From positions 17,436,197-17,500,196 of the forward strand of contig CM057149.1 in assembly GCA_029964075.1 (NCBI GenBank): a stretch of DNA of 64,000 nucleotides, given 5' to 3'. Under the pieces are notes generated by a model. It was not told where the DNA came from, did not search any database, and was given only the letters and a program-made list of their open reading frames with translations. The first letter of the stretch is position 1, and each line of letters starts with the position of its first letter. Below are positions 46,701 through 61,700 of the stretch, piece after piece. The stretch comes from Patiria pectinifera (Eukaryota > Echinodermata > Asteroidea > Valvatida > Asterinidae). Made by a program: the position numbers and the translations under genes.

Positions 46701-49700
46701 ACGCCAGTAGTGCGTGGTCCAACTTCAGGCTCAGGTCTTCCAAAAGGAAATGGAGCTCTGGCGGCTGAAGCTTCAGCACCACAACCTCCTGCAAACATTT
46801 GCGATTTGCCATCATTGTCATGATGAACTAGACAAGATGAGAGTCCTGTAGTGTTTGTTGCAGCTTGACTTTTATGGTAAGTAAGTCTGTCCCGAGCCAA
46901 CGTGGCTCATCAGGCCGGCGTTTATCTCCAGTTTCAGTAGCATGAAACGACTGAGAATATTTCTACTCCCCCTGGATGGGATGCTAGTCCATCGCAGATT
47001 ACTCCCCAGCTAATGCCGGTACCCATTTATACTCCTGGGTGGAGAGGGGCAAGTGGGGGTGAAGTGCCTTGCCCAAGGACACAATATATGGCCAGCGGCT
47101 GGATTCAAACCCCGGACCCTCTGATCATGAGTCACGAACCCTAACCACTAGGCCACACACTCCCCCTAATGACTTTCATGGTACCAACTTTTTGATACCA
47201 AAAACATAAAAATTGGACCACGGGTTGCCGCACAGCAAACATGAAATTTAATACCCATATACGATGTGTACACAGAGCAGAATTACCATTCATGCATATG
47301 AATAACTAATTAGCCATAATTCCAAAATGCTTTGATCTATAGTCATGAAATTTCTTGGGCGTGTTCATGATAAGTTGTTCTATGCATGTATCGAGTTTCA
47401 AAATTTTTCCTCACTGACAGCCGAGATCTCTCAGCCCCCCCCCCCCAACCCAGAGAAATGGTCAAAATAACCCGGTCCTTTTAGGGTTAATAGATAAACC
47501 AGTTTTACCAGATAACCCAGTTTTATCAGATTAGCCAGTTTTACAAGTTAACACAGTTAGAGCTACTAACTAAGTTTAAGTTGGTGACCCAAGTTGACCA
47601 GATTACCCAATTAATCCAGGGTTACCAGAACCATGCTAAATTTCTTTTGATTTTCTTTATTTCTCACCCTTGTGTGCATCTCTGAATCTAGGACACTCTT
47701 CGTCACCAGTCCGCAGCCCAGTATATTGAAGACATCGATGTCTAGCTCCCTAAAGTAAGTCCTATACCGAGACAAGTCCACAGCCCCCTTGGTGACAGAC
47801 TCTGACCCACCCGCTTCGGTATCTGTAGATCTGTTCTGGGTTGTGTCTAGGCTTGTGTCCTGGGTGCTGGAGTGAGCAACAGTGTCGTTCAAGATACCAG
47901 ATGTGTTTGCGGCATTTTTCTCCTTCCTATTTTGGGCGAGAGAGCAAGAGTTATTGGGAAAAAAATTAACATTGGTTGAACAGAGATGAGATTGTCAATT
48001 AAAATAAAAGTCTGAAAGATGCATATGTCTTTCTCTCAGATTCAAAAATTCTGATTTTAGACGAAAGTGTGAAAATATCAAGCCTGGCTGAAGCATAAAA
48101 TTTAACAAGTGTAAATGTAGTTGACCAATTTTACGAAGTGGAGAAAAAAATCCTTAACGGTTCAAATTCGACTGTTATACCACTGTCTTGAATACTGTAT
48201 TTTCATTGGCCTAAAACAATCACGTGTTAAGTTTATGAAAAGGCATGGCACACTCCCTGTGGGATATCACGTACATGATATCCAAGTGTGCTATGACTTT
48301 GTACGTGCGATACATTCGGTGTGAAATGCTTGTATCGTTGGTACCCATGGTATTTTCACCATGTTTTCACACATGAGTGGGAGCGGCGAACTAGCAGACG
48401 ATCAGCTGTTTCGAGCACGCGACATGCATGTGAGTTGATGTTTTTGACATGATTGTTGTGTTTACTGCTGTTTATTTTTGTGATTTTTCATCGAAATCCA
48501 AAGAATCCAAGACAGAGGTACAACAAAATAACTGTTGAATGCTGTGATGTGGGACATGACATTTTAACCCCCTTGGGGTGCATAGCACCCTCGGGTGTTC
48601 AAAAACGTCATATCCCACAACACAGCAGTCAACAATCGTTAATTATAAAATTTTGAATTCCTAAAGTTATATCTGTATACAATATGACAGCTACAATTTA
48701 CAAGTTAAGCAACCTTTCAATATGCTTGTTTTTTGTTTTCAAATCTGTCACGTATACGTTGCGTATGTGTTTCATTTTAACGGACATGAAAATTCAATAT
48801 CATAATGCGGCACGTGTTTTTCTATATACGCATACGTAGTGTGACCGTTTAGATTGTCTGTCAAATCGCTCCATGGAGCGATTTTGACGGATACGGAAGG
48901 CATACACAACGTTTTTATTAAACGGATCAAAATGCGCACATACGAAAAGGCGGCTTTTACAATGGTGTCACCAGAGGGGGGTGTCACATGCCCTGCCACA
49001 TTTCTTGTTTTTATGTCGGTAAAACTGTGAACGCATTGGCACAGGGATGCATCAAAACGGACTCTGATGTTTGCATGAAATTTTAGGCATACAGTATACA
49101 TGTACACAGGTCAGTAGGATGCCAGTATGTTGTTAACAATTTTTTAACTGAAATCCAGAAATTGCAGGACATCCATCCCTGCTGGCAAAATCACGTGCTT
49201 GTCAGCAAAATCATGTTGATATGCCACGATGAATAGTGCCACCTATTGTCCGACGATGGCCATTCATGTCCCCTTTGAACAGGGCTCCAATTTTTTTTCA
49301 GTCGGTGTCAAGCCACCCCCTGGGGAGGGGCTGGCTGGCAGGTGACTGGGGACAATTCCTGGCTACCCTCCAGCCTTCCAGCTCGGAGTGGTCATTTGGC
49401 AAATTAGTTATTACCCCACCCCCATTTAAATTGGTCTGGGGACGCCCAGACCAGTCATCAAGTTTATATTTAGAAGTCCAGCTTATGCATATTCTGGTCA
49501 GTTGGTTTCTGGACAATTACTGCAAGGATAAACCACTGATCTCTATATAAAGACTGGATAGCGTACAGAAAGCCGCAGAAGAGTGCCATTTGAAGCCATA
49601 TTGGAGAGACCGGCTGGTGATCTATAAAGGACAAGTTGCCGTCTTTGTAACATCGTGGTTCGCCTGGTTTACGTTTTGTCCACCGCCACTGACCACGTTT

Positions 49701-52700
49701 TATAATTTGTCAAAAGTTGTGGTTTACTTTTGAATGCCACAGTTCACCTTTTGCGACGTTTGGAAATATAATCACGACAGAAATTTGTCCTTTTTAGATC
49801 ATCACAACACGTTTTCGTGATCAAAATGCACATCAACTCATGCACACGCAGAACGTTTGTATATACACGGCCATTTTTGAAAGACCGGGGGCGAACTGGT
49901 CAAAATGTAAATTCAAGCATGTGACCCGTGTGGGGGTTTCCGCTAACCAGTCTTTATATAGAGATGAGTGGGATAAACTCTACTTCCATTTGTGATTGTA
50001 CCAATGTCACTCACTCCTTGGGCTTTCGTCCTCTTTTGCTCCCGACGGTAGCTGTGTTCGTTGGGCCAGATGTGGACGTCGAGGCATCACCGCTACTCAG
50101 AACTGAATCGTTGTCAAAGTTGGCCAGGGGCGGGCTGAAGTTTGGGGTTTCTGCAAGCACGCATGATTGGACAAAATAACATGTGTTTGTGGAATTATAA
50201 AGATGTTCAAAATTGACGGTTCTGAGAAGGCAAGGTCTGCTTTTGTTAATATCTCGGGGCTGAGGTGAATTATAGTGCGCATATAATATACCAATATGGA
50301 GTGGATCAGAGTGAAATGGGAGGAATATTATTGCTAGGTAAAATCTGGACTTTTCCATTTCACGAGGTACACGAGTGATTTGAATGATTCAAATAAAGCT
50401 TATGATTTGGGCTTTCATATCCTAGATTTTGAAAGTGCTACATGCAGAGCTTCACTAAAACAATAGTCCCAAAATTTGGGTGTTTTTTTTTTTTTTTTAA
50501 TACTCACCCTGTACATTGACTAAAGGGTTAACTGGATCAAGACTTGATGATACCAAAACTATTTCACCTGCCAAATTGAAGCAAAACAAATTCAAGATAA
50601 ATAACTGCTATCTGTTTATCATACCTGCCAAGCACGTCTGTAGATGTTTCTGGACTTCTGTGATGTTCTTGAGTCTCGCCAGCACCTTGCCCCGCATCTC
50701 AGCGTCTGTCAGTCCACTGAAGGCATTCACAATCTACAAAACAATAATAAGATAAATACAATAATTTATTGGCTGTATCTAGCGTTTTCTACCAAAGTCT
50801 CAAAGCACTTCACAATTATAACCCTTGTTCATCAGGCCATGAGACCAATTTTCAGCAGCAACTCGAGATCATCGCAATCTGGTCTCTACCCTCACAGTTA
50901 CCTCTTAATACTCCTGAAGAGAGGCAAATAAAGTGTCTTGCCTCAGAGCACAAGCACCCTAATTCCCTGTCAGGATTTGGACCCACACACCACTGCACAT
51001 AAGTCGGACTCAACAACCACTGGACCACGGCACGCAAAAAGTGATCAACCACATTTCATGTATAAACATTTTTCTCCATCCTGATTATTTTGGTACGACT
51101 GACAAACCATAAACATAACCCTGCTACTCACTGTACAACCTTATTGAGCATTACTTGTCAAGTACCATTGCGAGTACATTTCTAAGAGTATGAGTGTTCA
51201 TGTACTTCAAAGAGTAAAAGTAACAATTCCATGAGCAGGAGTACGATATCAGAACGAGTACGAGTACAAGTACGAGTATGAGCACAAGTACGAATACAAG
51301 TACGAATCCAAGTACAAGTACAAGTACAAGTACAAGAACGAGTATGTGTAGGAGTACGAGTACAAGGACGAGTATGAGCACAAGTACGAATACAAGTACA
51401 AGTACAAATACAAGTACAAGAACGAGTACGAGTACAAGTACAAGTACGAGTACGAGTACGAGTACGAGTACGAGGACGAGTAAGAGCACAAGTACGAATA
51501 TGAGTACAAGAACGAGTACGAGTACGAGTATAAGTACGAGTACAAGGACGAGTATGAGCACAAGTACGAATACGAGTACAAGAACGAGTACGAGTACGAG
51601 TACGAGGACAAGTAAGAGCACAAGTACAAGAACGAGTACGAGTACGAGTACAAGGACGAGTATGAGCACAAGTACGAATACAAGTACAAGTACAAGAACG
51701 AGTACGTGTACGAGTACGAGTACAAGGACGAGTACGAGGACAAGTAAGAGCACAAGTACGAATACGAGTACAAGAACGAGTACGAGTACAAGGACGAGTA
51801 TGAGCACAAGTACGAATACAAGTACAAGTACAAGTACAAGAACGAGTACGAGTACGAGTACGAGTACGAGTATGAGCACAAGTACTAGTACAAGTACAAG
51901 TACAAGAATGAGTACGAGTACGAGTACAAGTACGAGTATGAGTAAGAGTATATATGAGTATAAGTAGAGTGAGAGCTGCTTTTGCTGGGTAGACATGTTT
52001 CCAAGTACTTCTTGTCAGAATAGGCATCACCGAAAGCGGAAAATGTGTGTGTGGGTGGGCTGTCATCACGTTTACTAGAAAGCTTTTCATTGTTAGAAAA
52101 ATTAGGACCGAGTTATGGGGACTTTCTGCTGTCCCCACACTTTCTTCGGTCCCCAAAGTACCATGGGACAACAAGTGTGTCGTCCCCACAGTTAGGGAAC
52201 AAGAATGGGTGCGTGTGTTCAAGAGTTGATCGGTCACTGTTGATCCCACACAGAGCATGCGACAGGGGCGGCGGTGAAACCGAAACGTAAATGCAAAAGC
52301 CATTCAAACAGAAGGAGAAGCTTCTTACCCTGCATTTCCCTCTGTGACTACAGGTACTTTGCCATGAGTGCTGGTAAATTCTTTCTCATGAGCACAAGTA
52401 TGAGTATGCGTACATTCCCATGATATGAGCACTACAACAGCGATGAGAACCACAACAGTCATGAGTATTACAAAACTGACTCCTACCTCTCTGAACCAGT
52501 TGATGGTCAGGAACAGGCAAGTGCACAGCATCTCTCGCTCGTTCTTGGCCAAGGAACTGATCTTAGATATGACTTCATTACTGACGTTATAGAGTGGGCA
52601 GCCTAACAGTGCATCGATCCCCTCCATGTTATCGTTCTGTGCCATCTCACACATCCTCAGCAGGCGGAAGTGGGGGGTCATGCAGAGGGGCGAGACAGTG

Positions 52701-55700
52701 CGGGATCTGAAGGGAGCAAGTAAGGAAGAGGGGGGGGGGGAAGAAGTGCACATGACATTTTACTGCTCATAATTGTGAGGCGTTCGGGCAAAATGAGACG
52801 GAACTGGACACAGGCCGTAGTGGAGAAAAATGCCAAAAAACTGAATGGGGGTGAATTTTTTCCTGATTTTCTTATATTTGCAATCGATCAAACGTCTACT
52901 ACACAAACATGCTGAAGATATATTATAAAATATGTGGAGTGAAAGTGTTTTTAAGGAAAAACATTTGGCATCTTTCATATTCACATGAACAAAACTCAAA
53001 ACTTTAATGGCGTTTTCTCAGTATTTTCCTTTTTTGACACTTTGATAAATGCGAACTTTAAACAGCTGGAACTTGTCAACAGAATGTCTGATTGACGTGC
53101 AACAAACGGTATTGTAAGGAGAATTTATTCTCTTTTGTAATACCCACAAACCATCAGTTTGACCTCTGCCCAGCTCCGTTTTATTTTGCCAGAATGCCTC
53201 ACGATTCAGCAAAACTTTTTTTGCACTCTTCTTTGGAAGAACATTTCCAAACAATCGTTTCAAAAAAAGATCCAGTACAGAATATTTACTTGTCATTCTT
53301 TGTATTGTTTTGATTGTGATTTTGATTGTGTCGTAGTGGAGTCTATCACAAGTTCGGTCAAAAGTAGATCCCAAGTCCTTTTAACGAGTCCAGTCCCAAG
53401 TAACAGGGGATGAACAATCACAAATGAATGCTTTTGTAACAGTTTATTTGAATAGCTTGTGAGTTGACTTGGGACTGGAGAACTTGTGATGGACTTGTAA
53501 CAACAATGCTGTTCAATTGAAACCCTGGAAACAAAAGTACCAATCCGCCGTTTCTTCCACCCGTTTGAAACTGGCATTCCAGGGTCAAGAATTACGTTTT
53601 CAACTTGGCTTTACTCAGTGTGACTTGAAAAGATTGGGATCAGGGTGGCGTAGCGGTACTTTCCCCGTCTTCCACCGCTGTGACATGAGTTTGAATCCCA
53701 GCTAGGCCAACATGTGGATTGAGTTTTCAGTCCCTACAACATCATTCTTTGGCTTTCCTCCCACCACTTAAACTAATTTTCCTTCTACATCTTCTACCAA
53801 GAGACTCCACTAGAAGTAAGCCCTATCCATCCTGTTCTGGCCCTTGCGCTATTGGATGTTGTCGAAAGCAATAAAAATAAACTAAAAATAAAACAAAATA
53901 ATAATAAGATGTCAGTTTTAGGCCAAAAAAAAAAATATTCGGTCTCTGGTCAGACCAAAGTTCCGGAATTGACGCGGCCACGCAGCTTCTTTTTTTTTTT
54001 TTCAAGCTTGGATTGTACAGACAAGGTGGGTACTATTTTGCTTTTTTGGTGTCCTCATGTACATTGGTGTCCTCCATAATTTGCCTTGGTGCTTTCGATC
54101 ATTTACCTTGGTGCAATTTCCCATTCCTTGGTGCTCTTTGGTTAAAAAATTGAGGTGCGGAAATAGAGGGCGCTGTTTGAACCACTGCGGAACATTTTAG
54201 AAAAAAAAAAGATCGACGCGCATGATTAAAATCGACGCGCGCGCTGACCAGAGACCGAACTTTTTTTTAAACAGACAAATAACTGCGATGGTCAATCTTT
54301 CAATGTTGTCGCTCCGGTTTCAGATGTCAAACTTTTCGCAAGCTAACTTCAAATCTTTGGAATAGTTTTATTCAGAGCGACTCAGTAACTCTAGTCCAAA
54401 AAAAGGTGCGAGCAACCCATCTAACCTGTCAGTTTCTGATTCCTCAGTTGGCAATGAGCCAAGGTTCAGCTGGGCCCTCTCCGCCTTACTGACGAGGGGC
54501 AGCAGGTTGATGGCCACACCCCCCTGGGACTCCTCAGCCTCCAGACCGTACACTTCACTCAACGCCAAACCGTAGTCCCTTGGGTGAAAATAGAGAAGAA
54601 ATTCTCAATTACTTGGTACTTGGTTGGCTCTTCTCCTAAATACTCCACCGGGGAGTTTTACCAACAGGAGGCCAGAAACACAGGGGCAAACCCCTTTATT
54701 CTCCAAGTTTTTCTTTCTGTGGTGTGTCCTTTCCTCATCGACAGACCGTAGTTCTTAAAGATGTGCTATCCACGCTTTTCAACAAAGTTGAATTCCTTTT
54801 CTCTTTGCACAAATTTTGAATTGTATGTTTTATATCAACGAAGAAAACAAAAACTACTTTTATACATTTTTAAGCATCTGCAGATCTCTGAAGAAAAAAG
54901 CTTTTACTATGGGTTGCTGGTATGCACACAAAAAAGTCTACAATGAGTAGACTGGTTTCCGGTTCCTTTATCATCAATTCTGATAGGGACCGAGAACCAG
55001 TCTACCATGCAAGAACTGAATTTCTGTCAGACTGCAAATAATTAAAAGGGCCTATGCGATGTATCTTTGTTTAATGCAATCCTTGAAATTGTATCTTTGT
55101 GTCCCATTAAACCTTATTTTAAATTTTCGCTTTGCCATTTTGGTGCCTTTTTGGTTTTTATGGTAATGCACATTTCCATATTCATGAGCAAAAGTGTGAT
55201 GTCATTCAGGCAGAAACCTCAGCGTTACAGTTATTTCAGCACCACAGGTTGCCAGAATTTCGGATATTTTGCTGCTGTAATTTGTTTCTTTGTTGGTGAT
55301 TCGATGTTGTGTTAGTACACCAATGAGCAAACTTTGCTCACAAACGTTTTCAATGAGCAAATTTTTGGGTTCACAATTTGAACACAAAACCCTTAAACTG
55401 AGCGGCGCCTTCTTGAAATGACATCACAGCAACAGCGCCCTCAGTTGTCCAATAAAGCGTGGTCAATTTTGAAATGTTTAAAGAAGTGCACGTTTCAATC
55501 AAATTAGCCAAAAAGAGATGTCATACAGTTTTCATACATCTAAGAGGAGGAGAAATTTGCACAGACTATGTTCCTTTTAAACCACAGCGAGGTTCCACTG
55601 TTTTAAGTCCAAAGCAATGTTTCACACCATTAGAACCATTGGCAAAGATAAAGCAAATTGTATGGTGCATATTTTCTTTCATTCATATAATTCTGTCAAT

Positions 55701-58700
55701 TAAGTGTATCTTCAAAAGAATTTTTTTTACCCCGAGACTTGATCAGCTTCGACGTCGACAACAAAGTCATCTTGAAAGTCATTCAGAATGCTATCGCCTA
55801 TAAATTCCTGGGGGGAAACATTTATTAAAAAGGCATTTAATAAAATGTTGAATATTTGGACATTTCAACAAGATAACGCAAGCCTAGTAAAGCCAGCTCC
55901 ACACCAGTCAAAATCAGAGCGCACAAAATTCTAACCAATTGATTTGCAATTGCTATTTACAATGGAAGTCTTTTCATGCATCTGGTCTTAACACAATGAG
56001 GCAGATGTAACCTTAACAGGAGTCAGGTTGGCGTAGCGGTTCTTTCCTCGCCTTTCACCTCTGTGACCAGTGTTGTAGTCGAGACCACCACAAGACCAGA
56101 CACAAGACCAGACACAAGACCATTCACAAGACCAGCCACAAGTAACAGGGCACAAACAACAACAAAGGAATGCCTTTGTTGCAGTTCATTTGAATAGCTT
56201 GTGATGGTCTTGTGATGGTCTTGTGATGGTCTTGTGATGGTTTTGTGATGGTCTTGTAGGGCATCGACTACAACACTGTCTATGACCTGGGTTCAATTCC
56301 TGCCCAGGCTACATGTGGATTGGGTTTTCTGCCCCTACCTGATTGCATGGGTTTTCCCCAGATTTTTTTTTTTTTAATATTCTGGTTTATTTCCGGTTTA
56401 TTTAAAAAAAAACACCAAGTTGGCAGCCACTACAATGTGTCTGATTTGACCGGCTTACAATAGTATAACATTATTGATACATATTATAAAAACATATATA
56501 TTCTTCTGGGGTTTCCCCATCTCTAAAAAAACCTGTCACTTTCCTCAGTATCTTTTATCTACAGGTTTCTTCACGCTTGCAAACTACAGTGCATTGCGCA
56601 CTTTTGAGGAATAGTCATAATTTAGTGGCGTTACGGAATACTCCTATACAAAAGCACTGCCCGGTTCACTTCCCCATTCTACAACCAGTCACAAGTGTCA
56701 GTCAGTCAGTCAGTGAGATAGGTACAAAGAGGACACTAGGCTGGCAGTCTGGGACCAGTGCAAACTGGCGTTCTACAATGCAGTCATGCATGCAATGTAC
56801 AACTGTAAAATATGTGCCAAAATCAAAACTATTTCCTACTCTGATAGTGTTAACTTGTTTCAAATGACAGAGCTATACAGTATAGCACTGTCACTTGAAA
56901 TAATACAGTATGTCCCCAACAAAGTGTCTGTCTACATATTTTTTAAATAATAACAAAACCACAAACAAAATTTTGATTTTTAAAATTGTGCAGATACTGT
57001 TAACCCTTGGCCTCAAATCCAACGAGTTTTATTAAATTTTTTTCTCACGCCTCACTGCACTATGGTCAATTGATCACAACCAAATTGTTGGACACCGTGA
57101 CCAAGTTCCTTGCCTTAATCAATTTCAGTGCCGTGTTAAGTGAGCTGTGTAAAATCCTGCAAGTTGTGACAAAGGGCTGCGGTTGGGATTGGAATCATTT
57201 GCCTGGCTATCTGTCATCATTTGCCCTTGGGCATTCAACTGAGGTCTTGCCATAGTGAGGCAAATGATTCCAATCCCCAATCAAAGCAAATACAAAAAAG
57301 TGAGCGTACTTCTACTTTCTGGACCAGCTGTCGCTGTTCCACAATGTTGGCCAATTCATCAAAGAACAGTGCTGATGCCTCAGGCATTTTACTGCTGCTG
57401 CTCCTGACTTGCCCCAGCAATGACACAATCTGGGGTTAAAAACAAAAACCATGCTGATGTTTAATTTTCAGATCAGATCCGACAGTTCATGGAAACTTGA
57501 CAAATTTTTTTTGAACTGGACCCAATACAGGGTGAGTCAAGAAGGAATTGACCTGAATTAATAAAAACATTTATTAAAAAGCAATCAAATCTGATTCACC
57601 AATGAAGTATGTATTACAAGAGCATGATCTTCCCATCATCTGAAGAAAAAAAAAGTTATCTGAAGTTCTGCATGTTTTACTAAAAGAGTTGAAAAAAGCG
57701 GAACCCAAACCCCAACATATATATTTCATATTTAAACAAATATTTAGCACCACACATAATGACTGGAAAGCCAATTTCATAAGCTACTTTTAGAAGGAAA
57801 AATCACTGAAATTGCTCAATCCGTTCAAACAATATCACCATTTAAACACAATGACCCTAAAACTACTTTCATCCCCCAAAAAAGCAGTTAAGTGTGTATT
57901 CTGACTGTTTGGAACGACAAAGACAATGACACAGAATACTTGTTTCAACAACTGTCAACAACTGCAGTACACAATATCTTTATTAACAACCTGGTTTATA
58001 GGCAAACAAAATGATTTATAAAATCCACTTTTTTTAAAAGACGGGCCTTCAAAAGAACTTTATTGAATATTTTTTATTTTTAAACTGAGGTTTTATCGCT
58101 GGTGACGTTTGAAGATAATTGTGACAACGATTCTTGAAATCGCATTTTTGGACGAAAGAAATTTCACCGCATGCTGCACGCGTATTTCGAAACTACACGC
58201 CCTATATGTGCTTGCGCGTTATCTCCTGCACGTCACTTCCAAAAACTTTTTTCAAGACTGCGCAATGCCTGAACGATTTTGTGTTGTAAAGAGATGACAT
58301 TGAAATCTCATGTTTGAAAGGATTGATTCTACAAAAAAAAAACATTTTCAAAATTTTAAGTACTGCGTTGTGCTTTAGATACATCGACTGCAGTCCTCAT
58401 TCAAGTGTGCCACTATTTGGCACATTTAAATTACACAATTCCAGGGGTTAAGATCGTGCAAGGCATGATGGGAACCAAAATGGCGCAGCAAGACTGTACC
58501 CATGGAAACAAGGTTGCGACCCATGATGGTTTGGCCAATTACGGCTGTAATCATGACATGGGTGCGCAAAAATTCCGACATACGGGCAGGTGCGTATGAC
58601 ACATGCGGCTGCAACATGGGGTGTGGCACTGGAGAGGCGCGCTTGTTTTTGTCAATGTGCGCGCACGCAGTGGGTGGGGCTCGATCACTCTATTCGTAGA

Positions 58701-61700
58701 GTTTCCAGTAGGAAAAAAAAAAAAAATTTTGACTGGAACTTGTTCTATTATAGATTTTCCCGGCCAATTTCCTAAAATGTTCGTTCACTTTAGAAAATCG
58801 GTCATTCATTTTCATCAGAATTTGAGAATCGCTCTGAAGATGCGTTTCATTTTCGGTATCAGAGTATTCCATTCCATTTCAGTTCAATCAATTAAGTGTT
58901 TGAGCAGCACCTTTCGTTTATGTCCATTCAGATTCGTTTACGAGACTTCTTTTTCGCTTTTAGAGGGCGATTTCAAACATTCACCAATCTATTTCACTTT
59001 TAGTTTAATGCCATCGGCACTAGGTGCAATTAGGGGTTTCTTTTTCATTGACCGTCAATCTAATTAGCTGTACCTGAAATCAATTTAGAAAAGGTATGCT
59101 TGCATAAATGAATACACAGGTAACGTAATTGGCCGTCTGTTTCTCAAACCCGAATGCACGGACAAGGAAAACGATTGATCTTTCGTTGAATTGAAAATGG
59201 GATTGAAGACGTGCATTAAAATTCAGACGAAAATGAATGACCAATTTTCAGAAGTGAATGAACACTTCAGGAAATTGGCCGGGAAAACCTATAGCAGCGT
59301 TTGCAGTAGAAAAAAAGAATTGTTTATCAGTTGAAAATGTTTTGAAAAGAAACATGTATGTGTGACTGGAATGACGACAGGTACTCAGACAGCTTGATTT
59401 GTGAGGACCAAAAGTTGGTTCCCCCATAATCCCTTCCAACAGTTGTTATACCAAAACAGCAAAATTCCCAAGGTAAAGTTTCAGTGAACGTTCATACAGG
59501 GTGACCCCCAAAAAAGTTGTGCAAGCAACTTATTTCTCAAAACGTACCTTACATGAGTGTTTCATTTTGATGGAGCATATTAATTATACTCTTGTGTATT
59601 ATCAGCGAAAACGCCACGGAAACCCATTCATGCAAACCAGAGCTGTATTAATATTCCAATGGGAATTACACATTGCAGTGGAAATCGCTCGACCAGCACT
59701 CCGCAATGGGTCTTGTCAGTAACAGTGTAAATCACATTGGAACAGGGGAAAAACACATTGCCATTGATAATCTGTTGTATCTCTGGTTTGCATGAATGGA
59801 TTTTCATCAATTTTTTTGCTGTGATTATACACAAGAGTACAAACAATATACTCCATCTACCTGAAATGCTGATGTTGGATACTTTTTGAAAAAATTTAGA
59901 GATTTCTGCCTACACAACTGTTTTTGGCTCCCCTGTATTCTACTTTTTAACAATCTTTTCAAGTATTATCATTTTTTTTGGTAAATGCGTTTTTGAGCCC
60001 GAACGAATGCATTCTTTCAAAAACGCTCCGTTAATGTCCAGTTGAGTTCTTTGTAATTTTATTGAAGTGGAAGAATTCTTACCGTGTTGTACGTTTCTGT
60101 AGAGAGCTCCCTCTCTTGACCGGGCCCGTTACGGAACGCCATGTTGCGTACGATCATGAGGGAGCCGATCACGCCAATCCGCTTATACTTGGGACTGTTA
60201 CTAGATAACTGTTTCCTGATGACAATGTGCAATTCATCCTGTAGTTGAGAGAGAAAACAAGCGCACAGAAAAACTGATTTTACAGGAACACTTTAAGTGA
60301 TTAAGGGAATAAATGTGTGTTTGGGAGGTATTATAACATCCTGTTTAAGACCTTAAACAGAGTGTTTAATACCGACCGAACACATATTTATTCCCACTCA
60401 TCAATACCTTTTCGGTAAAAAAACCCAAATCTTTTTGAACCAAAAATCAAAACAAGTCAAAAACTAGACGTTGCCAACCTTTTTGTTCAACAATTTTACT
60501 TCATGTTTTACGAAACACCCCTCTGACTATAATAAAGAATGCCCCTCCACAACTCGTTACCTTATAAGGACATTGGCGTGCGCGTCGCGTGTACTGCGCG
60601 ATGTCGCACAAAACGCAGCTGGGCTGGTGTAGTGTGAATTTCGGCCCATGAAATACTGATTCACTGGTATTACATTGCGCATGCATGCGTGAGGAATGTG
60701 AACATTCAACCAATGAAGCGTTAAAAGGGACCGGATTTCACGAGCGTCCAAATTTCATGTGACACTGAAAAAGTGTTTAGGACCAGCTAGCCATGTCTTT
60801 ATCATCCGTTTAAGACCGGCCACATGACGGGCTCTCGACCAATAGGAATGCATAAACTGTCTTAGGTATTTGTGAATATTAGATAAAACAATAACGAGCA
60901 ATAACGAGGAAAAACACATGATTATCAAGACACGGCCATCAGTCATTGGCTGCTTGGTTGGCAAGCGCATGAACTCTTGAACTTTTTGAAATACTCCATG
61001 AAAATGAAATTGATTGCCCGTCAATGAAAATGAAATTCATGAATACCTATTAAAGCCAGTTTACCCATGCCTATGTTGGTCGAGAGCTTGTCACTGGGAC
61101 TGGTTTTAAACCGTTGATGAAACACCGGCTGATTTCAAACACATATTCCTGCACCGCTGCATTCTGCGCCACACCGTGCAGTACGAGCGTGCCCCAATCT
61201 CCATAAAAGTAGATTTTTAGCACAACGAGCGCAATGCACACATCATAGACACAGCCAAGGGGGTTTTTATTCATGAACATTTGCCCGAGTCAATGAGTTC
61301 AACTGACCTGTATGTTGGCACATTCCTGGGTGTTTCTGAACGCGAGGACACTGAGGATGGAGAACAGTTTGCGGATCTGCGGCAGAGACAGGTTGCCCAA
61401 GTAGTCCAGCACGCCCTGGGGAAAATCAATCACAAAATGATTCTCAAATTCGCAAACGAATAAATGAAGGCCTCTGAAGCCCGGTTCATACTTCACGCGA
61501 ATGCGAAGCGAATTTGATGTCATGGCACATTCGCTGCGAAATTAGCCCGAGTTGAAATATGTTAAACTTTTACGAATTCGCAGCGCGAATACTTGACATG
61601 ACGTCACAAATTCGCTTTCGCGCCGACTATGAACCGGGATTTAGAATTCATTATTCAGGAATGCAAGTGGAAAGTAACCCAAAAAACAAAGAGGGAATTC

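Noticed and set aside
51151..51996. Long minus-strand ORF (281 codons), and other long ORFs on both strands here
   Set aside because: Pure hexamer-repeat translation (Leu/Val, Ser/Tyr or Ser/Thr runs) inside a FANCD2 intron; open in many frames by composition.
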